This document shows positions 45,095 through 56,540 of a DNA stretch of 64,000 nt, one piece after another. The stretch lies in contig CAXKWD010000009.1 of the NCBI GenBank assembly GCA_964059195.1, positions 43,433,160 to 43,497,159 on the forward strand, given 5' to 3'. Every line of letters starts with the position of its first letter. Position 1 is the first letter of the stretch. The notes under the pieces were generated by a model. The model was given only the letters and a program-made list of their open reading frames with translations. It was not told where the DNA came from and did no database searches. The DNA is from Ectobius pallidus. Its lineage: Eukaryota; Arthropoda; Insecta; Blattodea; Ectobiidae. A program made the translations under genes and the position numbers.

Positions 45095-48000
45095 CCTAGT
45101 GCAACAAAATGAAATTCCACTAAACTAGATACCCTGAGCATCTACTCTACATACATTTTATTCATATCTGTTCTATGATGCCCAGTGATCTAGCACCTCG
45201 TTTCAAACCCGATGCCGGGACCATCCTATATAAAGCTGTAATTTGCACATAACAGTTGACCGACTTCTGCCTTTGATCTAGTTTCCAGTTTGCTTGACAA
45301 AAGAGTCCCTTCTTGTTACAGACCGTGCCGTTTCTTTCTCTGATTTCGCATGCCCACTGCATTCCTTTCAGATCATGCTCTTTATGCATCACCTCCAGGG
45401 TAACTTCCAGCTTTTATCCTTTCACATTCAGTGGATTCCTCTTGTAAGTGATTTAAATCTTTATTGATGTATCTTCAGCCTGAATATTTTGAAAACCACG
45501 AATTAAGAATTATGTTTTATGAAGTAAATTCCGGCGAGAGTGGCAGTGTCCCCAACCCGCAGTCAAGGCATCTTAACTGGAGTGATTCTATAGCTTCTTC
45601 ACCCCTCAATTTCACTAGAAATAATTGGTAAAACCATTAAGAGGATAATTGATGAATTTCATATTTATCCATGTTTCCCATGTACAGGAACTGAAGATGA
45701 CATAAAATCTCCTATGCCGAAATGCATCTTCCGATACTACTTGAGTACACACGCTCCCTGGGATTACCATGAACATCTGTGGAATTCACAAACATTTTAA
45801 GTTCCGTCACATAGATAAGTAGATTTTTTTATGACTGAAGTGTTTTTAACTAGTGCATAATATATTTTTATCACATACACAGTGAACTTGTACGCAATTG
45901 CTGTTTGGTGACATTTTATATATAAGGACTGGAACGTGGGCCTATTACTGAATAATTTTTATCAACAAATTTACACCTTTTAACGACCTTCAATAGATGT
46001 GGAGTGACAATTTTATCGTTAGTTCTTTTTAATCTGACATGTTGAAAAACTACACACATAGCCCTATTTTTGTTTAATTTAATAAATCTTTACATATATT
46101 TTCAAAGTAATCCGAAGTAATTCGTGTATTTCATTTTAAGTAGAAATTTGAGGGAATAAGGAGAATATTTATTAATTAATCATAATCATTAAGAGGATGT
46201 TCCACGTCCAATTTTTGGTCCAAAAGTCTACAAACCATCAGATTGGATCTTGTGACATAAATGACTGTCAATACACACAATTTCATCCTAGATTTCAATC
46301 CAATTGTATTGCATGCAATGGAATAGATACGTTTTAAATTTTATTTCCGAAAAATATGAAATCATCCAATAAGCATCATTCTCTCCCCGCGTGACCCGCA
46401 TGACGGAGAAACATGCGGCTTCTTCCGTACAGCCGTTTTTCTGCGCTACCAGCGCTCGATTAGCGAACATTAACCAGAAAGATAAAATGATGTAGTCTAA
46501 TTATTATTAAAGTCAAGAAGATTAACAGACGCTAAAGGGAGATTTGAACTATACTCACTTTTACAACCGGCATACACGTTGAAGTACTCTAGAAATTATG
46601 AAAATGATTCCGTAGAAATTGTTACCAGTTCAAGTGTGTGCATATCGACCGCCATTTCGATTGTAGTGGCTTTCGATATTTTCGGTAGAACAGCTAACTT
46701 TTTTTAGACCAAACTCCATTTCGTGTGTAAAGACAGAAATGATTGTATAGAAATGCTAATTGATTCAACTTGATAATTGGATCGTGATACATCGCCTTTA
46801 TTTATGAAGGAGCCAATTAGAGGAACTAACAGATAAAAACGTAAAACACCTGACGATTTTAGATTGAGATTCCTTCTTATAGAAAGATAAGCTGAGACTT
46901 CGTTGACGACCTAATACCAGATCTGAGATTATCTGCGTTAGGTTAAATTGGTTAACTGAGTAAATAATTGCTCAAATAAGTATTATCTTTAATACTCTTA
47001 ATAAAAATTGTAAGGAACAGATCTTCTGATCAGGTGATCTTTCATTTTCAAACAAATGATGTTAATTTTATATTATTTACATCAATTCTGTTATTTAAAA
47101 TGAAAATGATGTAGGTATTCTGGATCCTTCTAGGCAGAGTAAGATAAATATTTTATGACTATTTCTTGGGTTTCCAGTATAGACCGCGTCGTGTTATTAA
47201 ATTCTGACATGTCATGACCTTCCTTGACACCTACCACGGAAGGCTACGAATTCATTGAGTCCCGCAGTATATTTCTTGTTCAAAATTCTATATTTTGAAT
47301 GCTATTTACATTTCTTTTACAATGTATTTCACCTTATTTTTTAAAAATAAATACAAGGGACCAGTTATATCTAAACGTATTTATTAATAATTTACTGAAA
47401 TTATGGGATGAAGGAACTATAGAACCACTCCGGTTAAATAAATCTTGATTGTGGGCTGAGAGTGCGACATAAGATGTAAACAGCCGCTCACCCTGGAATT
47501 CAATTGAATTGAAGGCGTAAATCCAGCGCTAATTTTAATTTGTGCCGAATACATTAATAATAGAATATTTAGTAGTAGCCTACCCTGAGATTGGTACGGA
47601 GAGATGGCACTTCGAATGGGGATACATACCTACATAGATTAATAACTTTGGCAGAAATCTACATGAATTCACTGTTCATAGGATTCAAGTGTTACTTCAA
47701 TAATATTTTTCGTTTGTTTCATTTGTCTTCATGCTGTTGGCACCAGGCCTATGATAGATTTATTTTCAGACGGAGTGCATTTCATAATCTTTTCTACATT
47801 CTGCTTATTTCCAGTGATTTTTCTTTCATATCTGCGTTTCTAAATAAATTAGTTGAACTACGCATAATTGTTTATTTTCATTTTCAATACACGATGAGAA
47901 GTTGGAATATAAATTGAAATACTACTTGTTGTTCTGTTCCCAGTTACTGAAATCAAGATAAGATGAAGGATTCTGTAGCATAGGATATAATGCTGAAAAA

Positions 48001-49579
48001 TAGAAATACAGTACCATGAAATCCTTGTGATATCAATTTTGTGGTTTTAGTGCCGCATGTACTCATCCAGTTACCAATTAGTGCTAATATCTTTGACAGC
48101 CACTGTTCAGCTTCATTAAAAACTGCTCAAAGCTGGGCAAATAGTAATCCTGTATGTGATGTGGTGGCAATGAATACCAGACTATCAACAAACATGCATA
48201 AACTGTCGCTTCTCTTCTAAATCATAACAGGAGTTCAATTAAACTTGAAGTTTAATCAAGTCTAATTGAACTCTATTTATACATGGAGTGTTATTTTCAG
48301 ACATGGTTTTGAAATCTGCTGTGAAAGGCAAAGTTTAAGACAATGACAATGAATGCATTTAAACTGCATTAACTATACCTCACTCATTAACAAACATACT
48401 AGCCTTTCACTAATAGGCCTACTTCTGGATATTATCTAAAGTTGATAATTGTACTAAAGCGAATAGTTGTGGTCATTTTGTGGATAACTAAGTTGAATTG
48501 AACAAAATACTGATTTTGCCTTTAAAACAAACTTAGTTTCAATGTATAGATCCAGAATAACAATAAAATAAGTTATTTGACCTGTTATTCACTATAGAAA
48601 AGTAAATAGAGCAAAGAAAGAATCTGATGTAAAACTCACATAACTTCCTCTGCCCAAATAAAGTTTGCCTCTTAGTATAATATATTATGTATGACATTCT
48701 GTTCATGTAAATTGCTTATAAAAATGAAGATACCACATCGCATTACATCCCCGAAGGATACTTAACGCAAATAAAATCTGATTAATGCACTCTCGTAACT
48801 TAAGCATGGTCAATAGGCCTACAGTACATCTTTATCCCTTCACATTCTGACATAGAATAAGACACCATATTGCAAAGAGAGCGTATTCAGTTGTCTGAAC
48901 CTGATGCAAAGCTTTATTGTTGACCAGGCAAGACTGGGCTTCTGAAAACAGTGGGTGGCTTATTACTACCCTTCAAATAAAAGTTGTATCCCTTAGTATA
49001 AGCACTTCATGTACAAACAAAATCGTTAGAGCCGTTTTCGAGAAATTCGTAAAATACGAAATTGTCTTAATGTAAAGTCCCCTTAAAATAAGAGAAAGTT
49101 GTCGCCAATCTTTTTGTCACATCCTGAGATGGTACCTAACACACAAAATTTAGTTTTCATATAATTTTACCTTTTCGAGCTAGGCTATTCACAGACATAC
49201 AGACACACACACAAACACACACATAGACACATGAACAGAGACACACACTTACATGTTTCCGGAAATAGCAAATGTGGGGGCCAAAAACAATACTTCCTCT
49301 ACTTATAGTAGGCTACTTATGGTACAGACAGAGGAAGTAAAAATGAAATCCTTAGGAAGAAATAAAGAAGATCAAGGCAGACAGAATGATAGAAAGAAAG
49401 AAAAATGGAAAGAAATGAAGAAAGATGAAATAAAGCAGGAAAGAAATTTATAAAAAATAAAAGAGAGGTAGCAAGGAATAGAATTTTGGGATGGGAAAGA
49501 AATAAAAACGTAAGAGGCAGAAGGAAGATAATAAGTTACATAATGAACAAGAGAAGTAGCCTACAGTCGTTTGGAAATA
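45095..49579. other. Mostly unassigned DNA
   Basis: About 4.5 kb. A second CTGAAGA...GAAA motif at 45691-45722 may mark a Penelope-type terminal remnant. At about 48960-49255 a piece ending gttagagccgttttcgag and a degenerate (CA)n tract resembles the end of the 27-30 kb repeat family. From 49330 the plus strand is purine-rich. No gene recognised. Confidence 0.35.
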
Positions 49580-49749
49580 AAGAATTTTGAAGAACATTGG
49601 ACACAGAAGAGAACAATATAAGAAAATGAGATAACGTAGGTAGGATAGTTCCATAGATAGCCTATGTAGGTCGCTAAGAATTTTGAAGAACATTGAACAC
49701 AGAAGACAACACTATAAGAAAATGAGATAACGTAGGTAGGATAGTTCCG
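49580..49749. repeat. Tandem duplication, 96-bp period, two units
   Basis: aagaattttgaagaacattg starts at 49580 and 49676. Both units end with gtaggtaggatagttcc. Lies in a purine-rich region. Confidence 0.85.
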
Positions 49750-52700
49750 CTAAAATAAAAGAAGATAGTATAATTCAATTGGAAAGAAATACGAGGAGAC
49801 GAAAGTCATTGAAAGCAATTCCTGTATTGATGGGTATAAATAGTTCGACTGCAATACGAGCTCTGCATTCTGATCTCTGTGTATAAGGCCTGAAGTGTAC
49901 TTTATACATAATGGTGGATGCATAAGCATTATTTTACGGAGCTCTTCGCTTTATTTTCCTATGCGCTCCAGTATTATTGAAGTGAAGGATTCACTGGCAG
50001 TGTTTGTGAGAGACACCCTTGAACGTGTCTGCCAGAGCAATAAAAGCATTGATCTGAGCTCTTAATGTGAAGAAGAGTCTGATGCTGGATCAACTACATC
50101 CACGTTTTATGGTTTTATCGTGTTTCAAACTACCATTTAAATCTTTGCTTTAAGAGTCCTTTTAACTATGTTTCTCTGACTGAAAGAAGAACTCGTTTCC
50201 AGTAGCTGGTCATGACGAAGATTCCTCTTACTTCTTCTTCACTTCTTCTTCTTGTACATTTATTCTTAGAATTTCAAATAACTGGATCCAGGTTGCATCA
50301 ATGCAGTGGGTGATTTGTGGTTAGGTTGTTGAACTTCTTGTTTTCTGCATTTGGAACTTTTCTCGCATTATAAAGCCTATCGATCCGGTTTGTATATGGT
50401 GTTTACTCATGTTGTTCCTAGCTTTTCACAGGTATATATTGAAAAAAACGAATTATTTCATACTGAAAAAGTTTTGGGGAATCTAAGTAAAGGCTTCAGT
50501 CGCATCTTCAAATGGCTCTGCGTATGAAAACTTAATGTTCTTATCACAATGATGTATTTTACAAAATGACGTAGAAAATGCGCAATTGTCTTTGAAATGT
50601 TTATATATTTATTGTAGTCATATCTCCAACTGTACTTTGATATTTGAAACTGACTGATTCTATTTTAAATTCATATTAAGAGTAAATTCCCTCACCATTT
50701 TCCTCTAAATTTAAAGAATTAAAATGAACGCATAATCTTATTCGATCATTATGAATACAGCCTATCAAATAAGATATAGATAATTTTAAAGATAAGAATT
50801 CGAAAAATTTAGTTTGAAACTAGTTTAAGAACTTAAAGATTCCTTGAAAATCCAAAAAGTCAAGAACTGGCCCCAATACATCTCCAAAATAATGCTCAGT
50901 AGCATTAATTAATATGTTCAAATAAATAAATAAACGGATTCCTTCAACACAGTAAGCAATAATTGACTTCAACCCTGAGGCGTTTATCACACTGTAGGTA
51001 ATTTTGACGCTTATAGCTAGTAGCTGACTGGTTCTTAAGCGGAAGATCGTCATTGTCACTGGCAGATCCATGTAAAATTTGTCAAAAAAAGGGTTGGGTA
51101 GATTTTTTCAAGTATGTTGGTTCCTTATTAACTCTCCTTAAACGATCATGCTTCATATCGTGTGTTTTCGATTCTGTGAAATGAGGGACAAACCTGTACA
51201 GTCAACACGACGTTTATCCTCTCGTTTAGTCCTATGACACGTCCCTCAGCTGGACGTATAATTATATTGTGTTGTTTCCATCAAAGTTAAGTTTACATGA
51301 GTTAATAGGTTTTGACAGTAATATGTAGACCTAGAAGTGTTTCCCCAAGGACGTCTCACTTGAGCTAATCTACCTCTTTAATTCTGAAACATGATACTAA
51401 AGATAATATTTTATACTTTAAAATGCGTCGTGGTGTATATTACACTTGATTCTATATATGGACTAAGAAGAATATCTGTATGAAACCATGTAGAAGAAGT
51501 TTTTATTTTAATGCTTTTTAAATATATTTATTGCGGAGGTAAGCTAGCTGGCGTGGATAACACAAAGTTCTTTATATTTTTTTTATTATGCCTACACTTA
51601 AATGTGTGGAATTGATGTCATATCATACACGATGTTCTTCAAAAACTGTACCTTTAGACGAATTTTCGATATTGTTATATGAAATATGTCTAATGCCATA
51701 TTGGTTATAAGTTGATAGTTTCCGCATTAAAAAAGTTTACTATAATCTTATGGGAACCGCATGGTTTTGGAGCAAGAAAATAATGTTTTTCTTATGTAAC
51801 TTAATTTGGTGATAAACGTATGTATAAATGTCAGAATCCTAATGAACAATTTATGGAGTAAAATAGTTGCACAAATCTCATGAAAAATAATAAGTATTCA
51901 CTCTTAGTAATGAAGTAGTATTTTTGTTCACCTCTATCTAATGGATAACCTCTTAAAATCCCTCTGTAATACAACAGCGGTTAGTGGACCTTAAACGAGC
52001 ATAACGTTACATAAAATCACGAATATTTATAATTAAACAATTTGAGATAGTTTTAAAATGTAATATCTATTCCCGTTCTTTCTTTTTTTAATCCTTCTGT
52101 ATCTTCTGAACTATTAAAGATCAATGTATGAAATCTAGAACTCACTTTCTCTAAACTATTGCAAAACTTTTCTCTAGAACATAATTTTGCTAATTGATTT
52201 GACTTAAAAAATATTCATGTCTGTCTTTAAAAATGAAGCGAAAAAAGTTCTTCAATTTTAAATGTTTATTTTACAAATATAGGGCCGAGAATCAAAATTT
52301 TGTTCTAGACAATTTGAAGGGCATACTTTTACAAGTAAAATGTAAAAAGAATAAATAAATAAATAAATTTCTCTTTAAAAATGCCTTATATATATATCGA
52401 TTTTAGTAAAACCCTGTTCTGAGCCCTTAATGTTGAAAATCTGGGCCCCAAATTGAGTTTGCAAAATATTTTTTCTGTTCTGTAGCTATGAGCTTTCTGT
52501 GTAAAAATAATAATAATAATAATATTTTACATCAAATAGGAACACACTTTCAAAAAATACCCTCCTCTCCCCTTAATAAATGCCATTATAGGCAATGCAT
52601 TATTGCATCATTTATGAGGCGTTTTACAATTATTATTGTGAGTATTTCGCATATTTATTTCGATTTGCACCAATAAGGTATAAGCATGGGTCTTACATGA

Positions 52701-54070
52701 ACCAATAATAGTGATATTTTTCCTTATCCTTTCCTTATATTCCGTAGGAGTTATACCTTCATTTCCTCTTTCCCCCCTTTTTCACACAAGAAACTGATGA
52801 GCGCAGTTAGGTTATTAAATTATTACTTAAAGGACTTAGTGTGTCAAGTATTACCATTGACTCCGTGCAACGTCATAGATGTTAGAAAGCAGCTCGGTTT
52901 CTTCGTAAAGGTTGTCATGTTTCTGAAGCAGCCTGTTTTTCTCCATCGTGTGTAAGTCCCTGATTTCCAATTAGATGGATTCTTAAAATTCAGAGAAGGG
53001 GAATAGAGTCACCCTCGTCAAGACAAGGGGTTGGATTTCACACCCCCCGAGGAAAAAGCGGAGACTGTCAAGGCCGAATTTTCAAGTGTCTCTGACGCCA
53101 TTGGACTATATCATGATCCTGTTTTCCCAACGTTCCCGAAAGTTTCTTTTTACAGACTCTGCCCATTTGAATTGATTAAAATAATATAATCTGTATGCAG
53201 TAGAATGACTTTATGAAAAAAACTTCTTTATGCAGTATAACTAGAAAACAATGACTGCCGTAAACCAAGTTCCCGAAGATATAGGCTATTTCACGCACAT
53301 CCCTGAAGAACAATTTTGAAAATTATGTTGCGTGTTAGTTGACATGTTTTACATTTTATATATACTAAATATTAAAAAAACAAAAACTAAATTTACCTTT
53401 ATTTTTAAAGAAAGTCACGTGCAGTGACTAGAGTTTGTGGCCGAACACGGGTCCTAGCGGAATAAATAAATAAATGAGTAGTCTCTTCACCGGTAGTTAA
53501 TAGCTATGCATCAAGTAACTTACGCAAAATAACGCTCTTTCGGACGAATCTAGAAATATTAGATGAGTCCGCTAAATGTTTTGCGTACGTGGTGCATACA
53601 ATATTTTAAGTAAAAGCTCTGTAAATTATATGAAATACATTAAAAATATCGTATAATTAATTATAAAAGACATAGTCATATTCAGGCCATATTTTCATAG
53701 CCGCCTGAATCCTATGCTATGAACCAATACGAAATGTGGATGTAGGCAGGATGGCAATGCGGGTTCCTTATGAATAATATAGCTATTTATCTTAGGCCTA
53801 TATTTTTTGTTATATTATTAAGTGTTTTGTGAACAAACAAAAAACCTGCTAAAGTTTCTAATTAACGTAAAGAAACAATGTTACGAGTTGGCCAATCGAG
53901 CAGGTTTCTGCGTCGCGACGGCCACAGCTCTAACTACCGAGCGATCGGGTGATATATCTACGCAAAAGTTAAAATTGTAATGAAAATAACCACGTACCTC
54001 ATCACAAGAGATGTCGGAAATGTCCTCCTCTTGCATCCACACAACGCAGGCACCATTTTAGGAAATTTTT
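49750..54070. other. Unassigned DNA
   Basis: About 4.3 kb without a supportable gene. Short AAT (52507-52522) and AAAT tracts. At 53880-53955 the minus strand reads gctcggtagttagagctgtg, a tRNA D-arm-like block with no clear B box, perhaps an old SINE head. Confidence 0.35.
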
Positions 54071-54277
54071 TTTCACGCTCATAAGTTCAGCTTCCGAGAA
54101 AGAGTTCATTTATCTTGTGATATTGTCTTTAAGTTCTTCTAACAGTATGTGACTATTATTTACGGGGCAACTTGAAAAATGAAATTATAGGTCAATTCCC
54201 CTACATTAGAAGAATTTAAAGACAATATCACAACAGAAATGAACTCTATCTAGGAAGGTAGACTTATGCGCATGAAA
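54071..54277. mobile_element. Foldback MITE with about 72-bp arms
   Basis: Arms 54071-54142 and 54206-54277 are inverted copies (for example tgatattgtctttaagttct against its complement; a few mismatches), with a 63-base loop. No coding content. No convincing target duplication. Confidence 0.7.
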
Positions 54278-54384
54278 AAAGATAACCCTGCTTTAGTATT
54301 TGATTTTATATGAAGTTAAGATTGTTTACCCCTCTGTGATGACATTTGTAAGCGTTTGGATCTCGCTAATTCTTCAATAGTCTG

Positions 54385-54812
54385 GGGGGCCCTTAGAAGG
54401 TCCCTTTTTTGGGTGTTTCGCTTATATCTCGGAAACTTTGGGTCCTAGTGTTAAGAACCTTCTACACAAAATTAAAGCTGACAAATTGCTCCACAAGATT
54501 GATTGCATTCATTTTTTCGCTATCTCGCCTAGTTTCCGAGATGCCCGCGCTCAAAATTAGCTAATTTAAAAAAATGCCTCGCGTTTTTTTCCTTATTTTG
54601 TTAGCTAACTCTTCCGCCCTTCGTCATACGAAACAACCATAAGGAAGGAAGTTGTAGAGCATTAAATTTCCTTCAAGAATACATGATATTTTACTTTTTA
54701 TCTTCAACTGTTCAAAAGTTAGAGCAATTTTAACTTTATGTGTAAATTCCAGGGTTTTGCAGAAAATCTTAACTTTCGTATTTTCCATCATTGCACAGCT
54801 TTAACTCTATAT
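54385..54812 (+). repeat. Third arm copy of the transposon 2 family, 5'-truncated
   Basis: From cttatatctcggaaactttg the sequence parallels both arms of transposon 2 through cgctatctcgcctagtttcc. It then continues (agagcaattttaactttatg) in agreement with the inner part of the right arm (complement of 61322-61560). The outer 130 or so bases are missing. After the MITE and mariner insertions it resumes at 55547-55559 and 56207 onward. Confidence 0.75.
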
Positions 54813-55542
54813 GAGGAGCTTGTTTCCAAAAGGTACCAAATCCAAAAAATTCGAAAAATGAGTTAAAGGCAGCACATTCTTAACTAGCCTAACAATCGTA
54901 ATCAGTGGTTAAAATCGCCAAAAAGTACCAAATCCCATTGCTAGAGGGCGTGGAAGATTGAGTTTTGTAGCAAAAAGTACCACATCCCTCCACAGTTTCG
55001 TGACAAAAAGTACCAAATCCTTTCTCACGTTCCATTGGTGAAATATTATGGTCGAACAATTACGTAATAGAGCGTTCTTGCTTCTCATTGGCTGAGTGAC
55101 GTCACATGCCTGTAGTTTCTTGTAGAAAAACTTGTCCACAAACATAGAGCTAAAGCTTTCTTTCAAAATATGAACCAGTGTCTACCAGATGCCTGCTGAC
55201 AGGTCCTTTGGTATCACATTAAGTTATAATATAGTATAATTAGCTGCAATTAAGGATATTAGGTGGGCCTAATCAGTTTAATCTGTTTTAATGAGTTGTA
55301 ACTATTTCTAAAATTGACATTTTCATGCCAAAAAGTACCAAATCCAAGTTTGTTTTGTTGATAAACAGCTTAATAATGAATGAATATCTTAGTTTCTTAT
55401 GTAAATATGATTCTTAGGTCTATCTGCACATGTAAGGAATGAATTATCAATATCAGTATAATTTATCAACTGTATAACGTTTTTTTCATTTCCTGTAAAA
55501 TTTGTTCAGATGGATTTGGTACCTTTTGGAAACAAGCTCCAC
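54813..55542. mobile_element. MITE (730 bp) with iterated agtaccaaatcc motif
   Basis: Inverted ends gaggagcttgtttcc / ggaaacaagctccac extend through aaggtaccaaatcc, flanked by atat on both sides (54809-54812 and 55543-55546). The uninterrupted homologue at 61290-61300 supports this insertion point. The word aaaaagtaccaaatcc recurs internally near 54924, 54973 (variant), 55005 and 55330. No coding capacity. Superfamily not assigned. Confidence 0.8.
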
Positions 55543-55561
55543 ATATAAAAGCCAATATATA

Positions 55562-56204
55562 CGAGGGTTGATCAGGAAAAAGGTTACAAGCCACAGCACT
55601 ACATACTATGGAGGACTTTTGTTTCCCCAGAGGGGAGACAGGTGGCGCTACTTGTCATACAGCTGGTGTGCGGGTAAGTAGTGAAAGTATTGAAATGGCA
55701 AGACGCTTAGAAAATTGCTCTCGTTATTGTACCACTTTGACAAGGTTACGCGAAGCTATTGGACGCAAACGGCCAGGTATGTTGAGTGAAGGTGTCATCC
55801 TCCTGCATGACAATGCCAGGCCCCATACTGCTCAAGCAACGCAGGAATTGTTGTGACGGTTAGGGTGGGAAATCTGGAGTCGCCCCCCATACAGCCCAGA
55901 TTTGGCACCCATTGACTATTTCCTGTTTCCGAAGTTGAAGGAGCACTTATCCGGCAGTCGGTTCTCTTCAGACAGGGCTGTGAAAACATCCGCCGAGACC
56001 CGGCTCAATGGACAGGAACCTGATTTCTACCAAGACAGGTTAGAAAAGTTGCTTGTGCATTCTGATAAATGCCTAAATAGACTTGGTGATTATGTCGAAA
56101 AGTGAAAGGCATGTATGCCTCTTAATTCTCTTTTGTATTTTCTGTCTATTGTTAATAAATATATCTTTATTCGAATTGTAACCTTTTTTTCTGGTCAACC
56201 CTCG
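55562..56204 (+). mobile_element. Mariner element, internally deleted (643 bp)
   Basis: Inverted ends cgagggttgatcaggaaaaa (left) and the complement at the right end, between TA dinucleotides (55560-55561 and 56205-56206). The coding remainder is a 3' transposase piece. It sits inside the arm copy that starts at 54385. Confidence 0.9.
55608..56103 (+). pseudogene. Mariner transposase, C-terminal catalytic part
   Basis: The plus strand encodes LHDNARPHTAQATQELL (about 55801-55853), the second catalytic Asp motif, and after an in-frame stop (55854) RPPYSPDLAPIDYFLFPKL (about 55880-55937) with the third Asp, ending WDKCL-like HSDKCLNRLGDYVEK and a stop at 56103. The DNA-binding domain and first Asp have been deleted. 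Spacing of HDN to SPDLAP...D fits DD34D mariners. Confidence 0.9.
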
Positions 56205-56540
56205 TACGTATTTATATGTATAAATAGTATGTACTATATACGAGTATAACTTGTACATAAATGAATTTATATGTATATATGTATTTTGTAATATATTTTC
56301 AAGTAGGCCTAACATATATGCTTATGTATAGTCCAGTCAATGATTGAATGCACAAAGAAATGGAAGGAACACAGTTTTTTACTTTGGGACTTTGTTTGGA
56401 CTAGTTAGAAATTAAACATACTAAAAGTCTCCACTCCTAGGAGGTGAGCGGGGGACAGAGGGCCCATAGATGTTCCCATTTGTTTGTGTTTCGCTTATAT
56501 CTCGGAAACTATGGGTCCTAGCGATAATATCACTCTATAC

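Noticed and set aside
53880..53955. tRNA D-arm-like block on the minus strand
   Set aside because: No complete cloverleaf and no flanking duplication.
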